Shown: positions 25,892-34,755, counted from the first letter of the stretch. The stretch is 64,000 nt of DNA from Fulvitalea axinellae (GCF_036492835.1 NZ_AP025314.1:3576010-3640009); one strand, 5' to 3'. Notes: a model not told the origin generated them from the letters alone. Program-made: numbers and translations.

Positions 25892-26494
25892 TTAGGCGCA
25901 CCTCTCCCGTAGTTCGGGGTATATCCGTCGTATTTTGGAACGTTTTGGTCTTGCTTCGGTCTTTTGTTCGGGTTCTTTTTTGACCTTCGGGCTGTCGTCG
26001 TAGAGGCCTTTGCGGTAGAGCTTCGGGTGGTATTTGGCCACATAGAGGCGCAAAGCGGGGCGCATTAGCGTAGGGTTAATAGGCTTTATACCGCAGTGGT
26101 AGAGGCTTTTGCGCCTAATACGGCAATATACCCGGTACGGTAACCTGCCGTAGCGCCAATATTGGTCGCAAATATCGTCGGAGGCCCATACCACCAGCAA
26201 ACGATCGTGACCGAAACGTTTTCGGCCTACCATCGGAGGCAGTACGGCACGCGCGGGCGAGCCTTTTCTTTCGTTGGTGGTAGCCAAATACTTCCTGGCC
26301 TGATAAAGCTTGTGGGCGTTTTCGGCGGTGTACACTCCCATAAAGTCATTGCGTCGCAATTCGCGGGAGACCGTCGACGGGTTTATGCCCAGCCACTTCG
26401 CCACTTGGCGTATGGACATGCCTTTGGCCCTGCATCGCTGTATCCAGTGGCGGTCCATTAGGTTCAGGTGCCGGTATTTGCCTTTTACCATCAT
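25892..26494 (-). CDS. Stand-alone IS30-type HTH protein without transposase catalytic domain
   Basis: 200 residues (two adjacent ATGs at 26494 and 26491). Residues about 8-50 are an IS30-type helix-turn-helix: YRHLNLMDRHWIQRCRAKGMSIRQVAKWLG then INPSTVSRELRRN. The remainder is very basic (KYLATTNERKGSPARAVLPP, RVYCRIRRKSLYHCGIKP, KKEPEQKTEARPKRSKIRR) and contains no DDE integrase core. IS30 transposases are normally longer than 300 residues. No terminal inverted repeats are seen around it. It has its own terminator and intact frame, so it may be a regulator derived from a transposase rather than decaying debris. Confidence 0.7.
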   Translation of the reverse strand: MMVKGKYRHLNLMDRHWIQRCRAKGMSIRQVAKWLGINPSTVSRELRRNDFMGVYTAENAHKLYQARKYLATTNERKGSPARAVLPPMVGRKRFGHDRLLVVWASDDICDQYWRYGRLPYRVYCRIRRKSLYHCGIKPINPTLMRPALRLYVAKYHPKLYRKGLYDDSPKVKKEPEQKTEARPKRSKIRRIYPELRERCA

Positions 26495-26596
26495 CGGTTA
26501 TGCGGGAGCAAATTTTTTGCCTCGGCAAAGCCGTACAACAGCTTAGATACGTAAGGAATCGGGACGCAAAAGAGAGTTGTTCCTAGGGCCGGCTCC

Positions 26597-28078
26597 TCAA
26601 AACTCCTTCAGCCTCTCCATTGCGAAATTCAACTGCGTGTCCTCATTGTTCATAAAGTCCTCGTAAGTCTGTACAACCCTTATGTCCGGCACCACGCCGG
26701 CGCCGATATTCTGGTCGGCGAGCTTTCTGACGTCCTGCTCAATGTCGACGATCGAAAACTTAAGACGAAGCTTCGAATTGGGCAGTTCATAGACCACCGG
26801 AATATGCCCCGTATGCCCGTAGTACCCACCCAAGGTTTCCTCACCGATCACCGTAGCGCTGGCATCGCTCTTCACCAGACTCGCGAACAGGGACCCCGCC
26901 GAGGCCACCAAAGGGTCGACCAGCATAACCACCTCGCCCCGGAAAGCGTTCTCCTTCGGTTCCCAAAACTTGTTGAAGGAGCTGTTCTGATGATAGCGTA
27001 CGCCATTGACGAGGCTGTGTTCCTCCTTCAGTTCCTCGAACAGTTCCTTCTTGTCGTCATAGGCGTAATATTCGGGAAAGGGTACTTTCTGGAAAATGGT
27101 GTGCGCCGAGATATTCTCCCTGAACTTTCTGCGCGTGAGATACGAGTACAGAAGCAGGTCGTTCGGGTCGTTACCACCTCCGTTACCACGAATATCGACT
27201 ATCAGCTTCCCGACCTTTCGGGTTTTCAATGAGTTAAATACCGAATCCAAAAAGACCGCATACTTCTTATGCCCCTCCTTGCTGGGGCCTCCCATGCCGA
27301 AGCTACTCACCCTCAGGAGCCCGGCGTTCAGCTTGTCAAGAAAAGCGTACGAATACCTGCCCTTGTTCCTTTCCTCAAAACTTTTTGACACCCGCTTTTT
27401 ATAGACCTTGTAAAATCCAGAATACGCAATGGGCTCGACTCTCTTCTCCCCGATACCGCCCGTCCCTTTGTCCATGTACTTAATCCTGAACTCGTCCTGC
27501 TCGCCGAAGGCCAGATAAACAAAATAAGGAAGCCAGTCCGATCCTATGCCGGCGTATTTGCCCGTGGTATTGAAGCCGTCCGTACTTGTGTATTTTGATA
27601 TTGAGGCGGCGAAATCATCCGCCGGAACAGCGTTAACGGAAAGTACCTCGCTCCCGGCGGGCATCCCTTGGTAATCGGAACTCGTATACAGCTTGTCCTC
27701 AATACGCTTAAGCGGTACCGGAAAAAATATCTTTTGCCCGTTCAGCAGCCTTTCCAGAGAATCGGGATATGTCAGTCCGTTATGGCAACTGCCCGTAAAG
27801 TCTATCGCATCCCATATCAGATTGTAAAAATCGCGGTACGACGTCGTCCCCCCTATCTTTCGTTTAGCCGACAAAAATGCGCTATCGATCTCGGAAGCGG
27901 AGCGATACTTGTAAAGTCCGGCGTTCGCCCTTTTGTAGATCTTCTCGAACACCTCGAAATCCTCCGTCATCTCCCGCTCGGAAAGGCCGCGGCCGGAATC
28001 GTTTCCTTCATTTTTCGGACCACAGGAGGCGATCGCCATCAAAATAAATATAATTACGCTTCTTAGGGTACTATTCAT
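26597..28078 (-). CDS. S41 family peptidase lipoprotein
   Basis: 493 residues with lipoprotein signal (SVIIFILMAIASCG). The C-terminal-processing-peptidase-like core includes KVGKLIVDIRGNGGGNDPNDLLLYSYL and the catalytic serine in VDPLVASAGSLFAS (about residue 391). A basic partner is not obvious, as in tricorn-core-like S41 members. Residues about 30-130 are helical, followed by a PDZ-like stretch (MPAGSEVLSVNAVPADDFAASI). Likely acts in the periplasm or at the surface on peptides. Single gene; the catalytic set was judged by motif only. Confidence 0.85.
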   Translation of the reverse strand: MNSTLRSVIIFILMAIASCGPKNEGNDSGRGLSEREMTEDFEVFEKIYKRANAGLYKYRSASEIDSAFLSAKRKIGGTTSYRDFYNLIWDAIDFTGSCHNGLTYPDSLERLLNGQKIFFPVPLKRIEDKLYTSSDYQGMPAGSEVLSVNAVPADDFAASISKYTSTDGFNTTGKYAGIGSDWLPYFVYLAFGEQDEFRIKYMDKGTGGIGEKRVEPIAYSGFYKVYKKRVSKSFEERNKGRYSYAFLDKLNAGLLRVSSFGMGGPSKEGHKKYAVFLDSVFNSLKTRKVGKLIVDIRGNGGGNDPNDLLLYSYLTRRKFRENISAHTIFQKVPFPEYYAYDDKKELFEELKEEHSLVNGVRYHQNSSFNKFWEPKENAFRGEVVMLVDPLVASAGSLFASLVKSDASATVIGEETLGGYYGHTGHIPVVYELPNSKLRLKFSIVDIEQDVRKLADQNIGAGVVPDIRVVQTYEDFMNNEDTQLNFAMERLKEF

Positions 28079-28672
28079 TTTTATCAGGTTTAACGAATCT
28101 TAGAAAGATATAACACCAGTTTATATGTATCGAACCGCTCGGCATAAAAGCTATAGCCAATGGTTGCTGGCATACGGCACCACGGAAAAGCGTTTACCTA
28201 GAAAGAGGTAAAGCAGGAATCGATTTTCAAAAAACAAGGTATCAATCTGGTATTTTATTGACACAATAAATCACAAACGCACTCCAATATATGGCATAAA
28301 TAATAAATATACTATTTTCAATTATACCAAAACTTGTACGCCGAAGATTACTCAAAATGCTATGAAGCGATAACGCCCGGGGGCCCTGCTCAGCGAATTC
28401 AGAATGGACGTTACAAAATCAACGAATTCGGTTTCTGACACAAAAAACAAGAACCTGCTTTACAAGCGTTTCCCCGCACCGACCCCACTGACTATATTCT
28501 GTTTTTCTATTTGATAAAACCAATGGCTTAATCATCCGCTTTTGGACTTGTAGGCATAAAAACATACGGTTGATTAGCTTATTTCAATTTAAGATATTCA
28601 TTTCTATCACATTAATGAGTAATCATTTTTTCAAATACGTTCATCTGTAACTATGAATAGTGCTTTCGGGTT
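28079..28672. other. AT-rich intergenic region between divergent genes
   Basis: About 600 bp with no credible gene. A GC-rich patch CCCGGGGGCCC at 28377-28387 stands out in AT-rich surroundings. Nothing else could be identified. Confidence 0.4.
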
Positions 28673-28681
28673 TATATTTTG
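28673..28681 (+). promoter_or_regulatory. Likely -7 element of the sensor gene
   Basis: TATATTTTG is one base longer than TAnnTTTG. It would start transcription near 28687, exactly at the 5' arm of the leader hairpin. Confidence 0.4.
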
Positions 28682-28687
28682 CGTAGT

Positions 28688-28751
28688 CTTCCGCCCCAAG
28701 CGAGCTAGAGGGGTAGATGCCGGCAATTGGCCGGCTTTGGGGTGGCGGAAG
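28688..28751 (+). promoter_or_regulatory. 5'-terminal leader hairpin of the sensor gene
   Basis: CTTCCG (28688-28693) pairs with CGGAAG (28746-28751). CCCCAA (28694-28699) pairs with TTGGGG (28737-28742) after a 3-nt bulge. Inside, GCCGGC (28719-28724) pairs with GCCGGC (28730-28735). A further GAGGA/TCCTC hairpin follows at about 28751-28765. ATG is at 28783. A role in mRNA stability or ligand-controlled translation is possible. Confidence 0.5.
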
Positions 28752-28782
28752 AGGACTGTTTCCTCACAATTTTTATAAACCC

Positions 28783-30663
28783 ATGAAAATCAGAGAGCGG
28801 CTAAATTTACTCATCCTCGTACCCACTTTTTTGCTTACGGGCCTTACGGTGGCGTTGATGACATATCGATTTTATACCAAAAGCCTTGAAGACCAAATCC
28901 GGGAAAGCGGGTTTTCCACCCATCTGTTCGCCATGAAGGTGGAAGACCAGATGCAGGGTTATATGGAAACGGTCAGGCAACTGGCCCGCAATGTGGAGAT
29001 GTTCGAGGTAATTCCCGTAAACGAACGCCGGGAAGTCCTGAGTACGTTTATGAAAAACGAACTCTCAAGTGACAAGGGATTGCTGGCCGTTTGGTCCAAG
29101 CTTGAGATTTACGCCTTGGACAGCCTTCAGGACGAATGGAGGGGCAAACGGGGCAGTTCCGTAGCCGGAAACTTCTATTATACCTATTACAAAAAGCCGG
29201 ACGGATCCATCGGGTTACGCCATAGCCGATCCACGACGGTGAAAGCGGTGATGAATCACGGGCAGTACGCCTATATCAAAAAGAAACCCAGGGAAATGTT
29301 GCGCGATCCGTTCAGGATCGTCTATGGCCAAGGCGAGGAAAAATCCTTGCACTGCAATTTGCTGACGCCGATAAAAGTAAACGGAGAGTTTATAGGCGTA
29401 ATGACAGCGGACGTCTCTATGGAGCGTCTCCGCGAGCTGGTCCGGGACAGCGAGTTGCCGGAAGCCTGCAACTCCATCCTTCTATACAATCAGTTCGATA
29501 ATCCCAAACGTCCCGAAGACGAGCGCTATGTCAGCGCCTCGAATACTTATCTCTCCGACACTTTACTGTTCAACACGTTACAAAGGAATGTTAGGGCCTC
29601 GGTAAAAGACCTGTCGGGAAATGAGTTGGAGGATATGTACCGCTACGACTTGGAAGACTCCAAAGGCAAACGCTTTATGGCTTTTATGATTCCCGTGAAA
29701 GTCGGCAAAGCGCCAGAGCGTTGGTATTACACCCAGCTGGTTCCTTACGAGCTGATCGAAGGTCCGGTGAAAGAGATATTTTTCCAGATTGCGGGACTTG
29801 GCCTGTTGGCTATGCTAGTGCTTTCGGCTTTGGTTTATTTCACTATCCGATCGCTCACCGTACCGCTGACCAAGATCACCGAAAGGCTCAGGATGGTAGC
29901 CCAGGGCAAAAAAGTGGAAGTGCCCGAATACCGCAGAAACTCGGACAACGAAATAGACCTGATGTTCGGCGCGTTACGCGAACTGGCCGTAGGCGTGGAC
30001 GAAAAAGCCTCGTTCTCGGCCGAAATCGGAAAGGGCAACTATTCAAAGGACCTTAAGATCCGCAGTGAGGATGACATACTGGGGAAATCTTTGGTGCAAA
30101 TGAAAAAAGACCTCCACTTGGCGGACGAAACCCGGAAACGTAACGAATGGATCAGCGAAGGCGTGCAGGACTTTTCGGAGGTGATGAAAAAGGAGCACGA
30201 AAGCCTGGAAGACCTGACTTTCCAAGCCCTTCAGAAGGTTATCAGGTATATCGACGCGTCGCAAGGGTTCCTGTACGTGGTGGACGAAACCGGCGAAGAA
30301 CCGCTGTTGCGCCTTACCGCCGCTTACGCTTGGGAAAAACAACGCCATCTGGACACCCGTCTGGCCAAAGGCGACGGCCAAGCGGGCCAAGTCTGGCTTG
30401 AGGGCGAAATGATCCGGATGACGGACATTCCCCAAGGTTTTTACCATATCAATTCCGGCCTCGGTGACGCGGAGCCTAAAGAGGTGGTAATTATTCCTAT
30501 CCAACTGTTGGGCGTCACTTACGGCGTAATCGAATTGGCCAGCTTCAATAATATCGGCGAACGGGAACTGGACTTGCTCGATAAAGTGCTGGAAACTTTG
30601 GCCGTTCTTTTGAAAAACAACAGTTACGGCTTCGCCGAAGTGCCAAGTTACGAACGTCGGTAG
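28783..30663 (+). CDS. Cache-HAMP-GAF membrane sensor without an output domain
   Basis: About 626 residues from ATG 28783, which directly precedes KIRERLNLLILVPTFLLTGLTVALMTY (first membrane segment); an upstream in-frame ATG lies inside the leader hairpin. Residues about 35-335 form a periplasmic double-Cache ligand-binding domain (GNFYYTYYKKPDGSIG, IGVMTADVSMERL). The second membrane segment, ILFQ-like IAGLGLLAMLVLSALVYFTI, leads to HAMP (LTVPLTKITERLRMVAQGKKVEVPEY) and a second HAMP-like linker. The GAF domain occupies about 470-615 (ASQGFLYVVDETGEEPLLRLTAAYAW). No kinase, cyclase, GGDEF or methyl-accepting region follows. It may signal through a partner protein. Confidence 0.85.
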   Translation: MKIRERLNLLILVPTFLLTGLTVALMTYRFYTKSLEDQIRESGFSTHLFAMKVEDQMQGYMETVRQLARNVEMFEVIPVNERREVLSTFMKNELSSDKGLLAVWSKLEIYALDSLQDEWRGKRGSSVAGNFYYTYYKKPDGSIGLRHSRSTTVKAVMNHGQYAYIKKKPREMLRDPFRIVYGQGEEKSLHCNLLTPIKVNGEFIGVMTADVSMERLRELVRDSELPEACNSILLYNQFDNPKRPEDERYVSASNTYLSDTLLFNTLQRNVRASVKDLSGNELEDMYRYDLEDSKGKRFMAFMIPVKVGKAPERWYYTQLVPYELIEGPVKEIFFQIAGLGLLAMLVLSALVYFTIRSLTVPLTKITERLRMVAQGKKVEVPEYRRNSDNEIDLMFGALRELAVGVDEKASFSAEIGKGNYSKDLKIRSEDDILGKSLVQMKKDLHLADETRKRNEWISEGVQDFSEVMKKEHESLEDLTFQALQKVIRYIDASQGFLYVVDETGEEPLLRLTAAYAWEKQRHLDTRLAKGDGQAGQVWLEGEMIRMTDIPQGFYHINSGLGDAEPKEVVIIPIQLLGVTYGVIELASFNNIGERELDLLDKVLETLAVLLKNNSYGFAEVPSYERR

Positions 30664-31030
30664 TGGGGATATGTTTGTTAACCGGCATAATTATCAGCAT
30701 TAAAAATATGGTATCCCGAAACCACTGACATTTTGCACTTAGCCAGCCCCGGTGTCACTTTTTATTCACTTTCAATTTCGTTCAAAGGAGTTCATGAGAA
30801 CGCTTCGCTAGTTGAGAGATCAAAAAGTAACCAAAAAATCTTCTAAATACGGCTACAAATTTTTCTTCCATCCAAAAACATAACGGTTATGGAAGAAAAA
30901 TAAAGGCCTGAAGTTAGTTTTTTGGAACGCAAAAAAGTCTTCATATATAGAATTTGTGAAGAAGAAACACTGACTCCTAAAAAAAGAATAATTTAACGCA
31001 AACGTATTGCTTCCAGTTAAATGATATAAA
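30664..31030. other. Intergenic region with inverted repeat
   Basis: About 370 bp between convergent genes. ATTTTTCTTCCAT (30859-30871) and ATGGAAGAAAAAT (30889-30901) form a perfect 13-bp inverted repeat with a 17-nt loop, perhaps a terminator of the sensor gene, although it is almost 200 bp after the stop. Confidence 0.5.
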
Positions 31031-31062
31031 AACAGGGGATCGATTTTCGATCCCCTGTTTTG
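31031..31062. terminator. Bidirectional terminator between sensor and dipeptidyl-peptidase genes
   Basis: A perfect 13-bp stem (31031-31043 with 31047-31059) with a TTT loop and T/A runs on both sides. Confidence 0.88.
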
Positions 31063-31099
31063 TTGTATTCATATCTCATTGCAGAGAATTAGGCTTACA

Positions 31100-32956
31100 C
31101 TATTGAACGGCGTCGAGTCCCATAGCCTTTCTCAAAGCCTGTTCGCCACCCACTACCGGAAGTTTCAGCGAACTTTTCCTGAGGTCCAGCGTCAGCTTGG
31201 TACCTGGTTCCGGCCAGAGGGTAAAGTCCCTGTCGCTGGAGAATACCATCAAGCCGATTTGTTGGCCGGCCGGTATCACTTGGTCGTCGGGTTGCAAGTC
31301 AAAGCTTACGGTGTAAAACTTGCCTGGCTTCAACGGCTTGCTCTTCGTGATTGATCTTCTGTTTTGAGGGTCGGCCCAACCACGGGTTATGATATTGTCG
31401 GTGGTCTTGAGTCTGCGCCCTTTTTTCCAAGGCAATGACACTAGCCATACGGAAAGATTGGCGGCGGGCTTGTCGGATGAGATGCGCAGGCTTACGCGGG
31501 CCGTACCCGAGATATGCAAGTCTTTCTTCAGCTTCGGTGTTACGTACAGCAGGCGGTTCTCCGAACTTTCGGCGCTGGCTAACTCACTGCCCGAATGCGA
31601 CACGTCGTCGGTCAGCGTCTCCAACGCTACAGGCGATTTTTTGAGGTTCAACAGTCCTCTGGCGCCCGTTTCCGTACCGGGATAAAGCGTTACGTTCGTA
31701 GCCGCAGGGTTCGGGTAGTCGGTGTAGGCGGTGGGCTTGGATGTTTTCGCTCCTTCGCGCACTATCCACGCCCTGGCATCATTTTCCACACCGTTCTCCA
31801 CACCGTGCAAATAGCGGGTAAACCACCTGTTCATCATGCGCATCGGCGGAGGGCCGCCGTGGCCGTACTGGTGGTAATAGATCTGCGCCGGCAAGCCTTT
31901 GGCTTTGGCCGCCTCGTAAATCCGGAGGCTGTGCTCGGGCATCACATTCCAGTCATTAAATCCGTGCGACATAAGGAGGGCCGCTTTCATCGGCTTCATA
32001 TCGTGGATATAGTCGCGTCCTTTCCAGAAGTCGTTATAGTCGCCCGTGATCCGGTCCATGCCTTTGGCCATCTCGTCGTCGCGTACTACCGAATCTGCGT
32101 AAGCGCGTTTTTCCTCCGGTCCGCTATGGATAAAATCATAAAGCACGTCGATATCCTCGCCCAAATATCCGCCGGGGCTACGCACCAGGCCGTTCGAGCG
32201 GTAGTAGTGATAGTAGGAAGTGTTGGGCGCTATAGGGATAATGGCCTCAAGCCCTTCCACCCCGGTAGTGGCGCAGGCCAAAGGAAGCGTACCGTTGTAA
32301 GAAGTGCCTGTCATGCCCACCCTGCCGGTAGACCAATAGGCTTTCACCGGTTCGCCACCGTAAGGCTCGGTGTAGCCCTTGCCCCTTCCGCATAGCCAAT
32401 CGACCACGGCTTTGGGCGCCAAGGATTCGTTATCGCCGCCCACGGTAGGCGAGCCCTGCGAGAGCCCCGTACCCGGAGACGAGGAATGGACCACGATATA
32501 TCCGCGGGGCACCCAAGTCTTAAGGTGCGAGTTGGAGATGATCGGCCGCTTGCCCGTGCGTTTTACGTCGGCGTGCTTGCGCTTGGGCGGCGTTGCTCCC
32601 AATTCGTGTTTAACGTCCCAAAAAATATCCTTTTCCGTAGCCACTCCCGCAAAGTACGGGCTGGTAACGTACACCACGGGCAACTTAAGCCCCTGCGTAT
32701 CGGTTTGCGAAGGCCGGGTTACGGCCACGTGCATACGGTCAAGCTTTCCGTCGCCGTCGGTATCGAATTCGGTCTCCACCCACAGGTCGTGGCGGACCCA
32801 GGTTTTCGGATCGTTGAAGGCCTCCACCACTTGGGCTTGGCCGTCTTTGAAGACGGGCTTTGCTTTTATGGAGTTGTCCTTTCGCTCCTGCGCGTTGGCC
32901 GCACTGGCCAATGACAGCAAGGCCACAAAGACATAGGTAAAGTAGTTTTTATTCAT
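31100..32956 (-). CDS. Xaa-Pro dipeptidyl-peptidase / CocE-NonD family hydrolase (S15)
   Basis: 618 residues with signal peptide (YFTYVFVALLSLASAANA) and predicted cleavage before QERKD. The alpha/beta-hydrolase core has the nucleophile in GMTGTSYNGTLPLA (about S219), the acid in MSHGFNDWNVMPEH (about 332) and the histidine in QYGHGGPPP (about 365). The C-terminal third is the jelly-roll domain typical of S15 enzymes (HISGTARVSLRISSDKPAANLSVWLVSL). Family members remove Xaa-Pro dipeptides or hydrolyse acyl esters such as cocaine-like substrates; peptide use fits an exported enzyme. Upstream (toward 33.2 kb) lies an inverted pair of intergenic repeats. Confidence 0.9.
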   Translation of the reverse strand: MNKNYFTYVFVALLSLASAANAQERKDNSIKAKPVFKDGQAQVVEAFNDPKTWVRHDLWVETEFDTDGDGKLDRMHVAVTRPSQTDTQGLKLPVVYVTSPYFAGVATEKDIFWDVKHELGATPPKRKHADVKRTGKRPIISNSHLKTWVPRGYIVVHSSSPGTGLSQGSPTVGGDNESLAPKAVVDWLCGRGKGYTEPYGGEPVKAYWSTGRVGMTGTSYNGTLPLACATTGVEGLEAIIPIAPNTSYYHYYRSNGLVRSPGGYLGEDIDVLYDFIHSGPEEKRAYADSVVRDDEMAKGMDRITGDYNDFWKGRDYIHDMKPMKAALLMSHGFNDWNVMPEHSLRIYEAAKAKGLPAQIYYHQYGHGGPPPMRMMNRWFTRYLHGVENGVENDARAWIVREGAKTSKPTAYTDYPNPAATNVTLYPGTETGARGLLNLKKSPVALETLTDDVSHSGSELASAESSENRLLYVTPKLKKDLHISGTARVSLRISSDKPAANLSVWLVSLPWKKGRRLKTTDNIITRGWADPQNRRSITKSKPLKPGKFYTVSFDLQPDDQVIPAGQQIGLMVFSSDRDFTLWPEPGTKLTLDLRKSSLKLPVVGGEQALRKAMGLDAVQ

Positions 32957-32982
32957 ATCGTCAGGTGGTTTTTGGTCTAACC

Positions 32983-33192
32983 AGTAAAGGGTAAAGAGTA
33001 CTGAGTAAAGAGTACAATGTCAAATAATTTAGGGTCGATCAGAACGGGTACTACCCCCTTTGATTATGATCAAACCTACCCTAGCCCTGTACTCTTTTAA
33101 AAGACATTCGAGAAAAGTACATCCAGTAAATCAGTCTATGCTTTGAGAGAGTGAATTTTAGACTTCACCGAGCAGTCTCTTTATACTTTACT
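32983..33192. repeat. Inverted pair of family B intergenic repeats
   Basis: Bases 32983-33016 (AGTAAAGGGTAAAGAGTA and CTGAGTAAAGAGTA) are the reverse complement of the motif at 33169-33192 (CGAGCAGTCTC, TTTATACTTTACT). The latter matches 1204-1227 at about 20 of 24 bases. The pair occupies the spacer between two minus-strand genes. Confidence 0.65.
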
Positions 33193-33217
33193 GTTTACTT
33201 TGCACCCTTATAGTTGT

Positions 33218-33766
33218 TTAGGTGATGTCCGCTGAGGTACCGGCCAAGAGCAATATAATCTGTTCCAGCTCGTTTTTGTCGGTGATTTTATCGAGTTTTA
33301 TCGACTCCGACCAGTTCAAGGAGGCTACCCAATCAACCAAGTCCTCCACCGTATGGGCGGTTACGGGATCGCCACCATAGAACCAACCGAATTTTATTCC
33401 CAAAAAACTGAAAGCGGGCGTTCCTCCTTCCATATAGTCTTCCTTTACCAACAACGGAAGTTCAAATCCAACTTCATGGCTTAGCTTTTTCCAGCTTTGC
33501 TGGATATCATCGCCCTTGAGCAAATCGACAATAATGGAGTCAGGCTTTACATCATCTTCCATATTCCCCATCGATACAAAAGCTTTTCGCAATCTGTACA
33601 AGACAATTTGCTGAAGGCATTTGCGATTAGGTTTTGCTTTTACTTTCCCGAAAATATAGTCCGCAATTTCGCCGGAAGCTCTCCCTTCCCCGGCTTGCGT
33701 TTCAGGTATCGAGACACCAAAATTTTCTTCAATCGCTGAATGAAATTCAACCGAATCGAGTCCCAT
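33218..33766 (-). CDS. Acyl-carrier-protein-like protein lacking the phosphopantetheine serine
   Basis: About 182 residues from ATG 33766; a TTG two codons upstream is less likely and a stop lies just before it. The N-terminus GLDSVEFHSAIEENFGVSIPE aligns with helix II of acyl carrier proteins (LDTVELVMALEEEFG), so the protein begins where an ACP carries its prosthetic group. The attachment Ser position is Gly, and helix I is absent. The rest (CLQQIVLYRLRKAFVSMG) resembles a small family often labelled acyl carrier protein in Bacteroidota. It probably acts as a cytosolic protein-binding module. It starts 156 bp downstream of the MtfA-like gene. Confidence 0.7.
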   Translation of the reverse strand: MGLDSVEFHSAIEENFGVSIPETQAGEGRASGEIADYIFGKVKAKPNRKCLQQIVLYRLRKAFVSMGNMEDDVKPDSIIVDLLKGDDIQQSWKKLSHEVGFELPLLVKEDYMEGGTPAFSFLGIKFGWFYGGDPVTAHTVEDLVDWVASLNWSESIKLDKITDKNELEQIILLLAGTSADIT

Positions 33767-33921
33767 AGCCAAACATTTTCAAAAGTTTCCAATATCCCAT
33801 ACCGAGCCTCCACTCTAAAAATTTCACACACCATCGAAAGCCCGTTAATAAAAACAATATACGAAAGAAATGTAAAAATCAAAGCTACCAAAAGCCTCCC
33901 TATCCTACGTGGGCGAGTCGG

Positions 33922-34755
33922 CTAGCGAATCGGATTTTGATTGTACACTTTGGTGAGCGCCCCGAAAAGTTGAGGATGAATTTTACGGAAATCGGCGGGC
34001 CTTTCGAAAAAGTACTCGGTAACTACAGGCAAGAATTCCGTTTTGCTTACGCCGCCGTAATCGCGGATCGCGGATTGATCATCCCGGATTTTCATAATCT
34101 CCTCATAGACAAGCTTCAGCCAATTCCTTTCAAATTTGTGGGGCACAAGCATTTTAGGCAAACCGTCCATAGTACCGTCGGCCATATCTATCAAGTGGAC
34201 GAATTCGTGTATGCCCACATTAAAACAGTCGTCGTTGTCGAGGTAACTTTTCCGCAGGGCTTTTTGCGACAGGAACATCGCCCCTTCCATATGCCCGGTC
34301 CCCACCAAACCGACAATATGTTGCGATGGCGCCGAAGGGTCGACCCTTTGCGAAAAAGAAGCAGGAAAAAGGATTACGGTCTCCAGATCGGGATAGTTCC
34401 AATACGGCAACCCGAACATGGGAATAATGGCGCTGGACGCCACCAACAGCTTATCGAGATCCTCCACTTCCGTTCCTCTTCCTTCAATATCCGTCTCGGC
34501 GAGAAATTTCATTACCCTCACCTCAAATTTCATCTTCTCTTCCGAGCTCAATTTTTCGTAGAACTTCACATTTCTATTCAATATCCCTTTCCACCTTGAA
34601 GGCATAGGCAGAACTTTCGGCTTTTGGGATCGCCAATACCAATAGATAAAGGGAAAGGAAACGATAGCCAAAATAAAGGGCAAGAAGAAATAAATGGGCG
34701 AAACGGGTTCATAACCTGGTCCAGGAGTAGGAAGGTAAAACAGAGCTAGAGTCAT
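33922..34755 (-). CDS. MtfA-type zinc-dependent peptidase with N-terminal membrane anchor
   Basis: 277 residues. An N-terminal hydrophobic segment (VSPIYFFLPFILAIVSFPFIYWYW) anchors it in the membrane. The MtfA/M90 domain follows: LLVASSAIIPMFGLPYWNYPDLETVILFP and the zinc site IHEFVHLIDMADGTMDG, with HEFVH at about residue 180. In E. coli MtfA is a cytosolic peptidase that also binds the repressor Mlc; membrane anchoring is a frequent Bacteroidota variant. Located upstream of the ACP-like gene on the same strand. The active-site residues appear intact. Confidence 0.85.
   Translation of the reverse strand: MTLALFYLPTPGPGYEPVSPIYFFLPFILAIVSFPFIYWYWRSQKPKVLPMPSRWKGILNRNVKFYEKLSSEEKMKFEVRVMKFLAETDIEGRGTEVEDLDKLLVASSAIIPMFGLPYWNYPDLETVILFPASFSQRVDPSAPSQHIVGLVGTGHMEGAMFLSQKALRKSYLDNDDCFNVGIHEFVHLIDMADGTMDGLPKMLVPHKFERNWLKLVYEEIMKIRDDQSAIRDYGGVSKTEFLPVVTEYFFERPADFRKIHPQLFGALTKVYNQNPIR

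Noticed and set aside
33640..33891. 83-codon open frame overlapping the ACP-like gene in another frame
   Set aside because: The overlapping ACP-like frame has clear homology, and this one has none.
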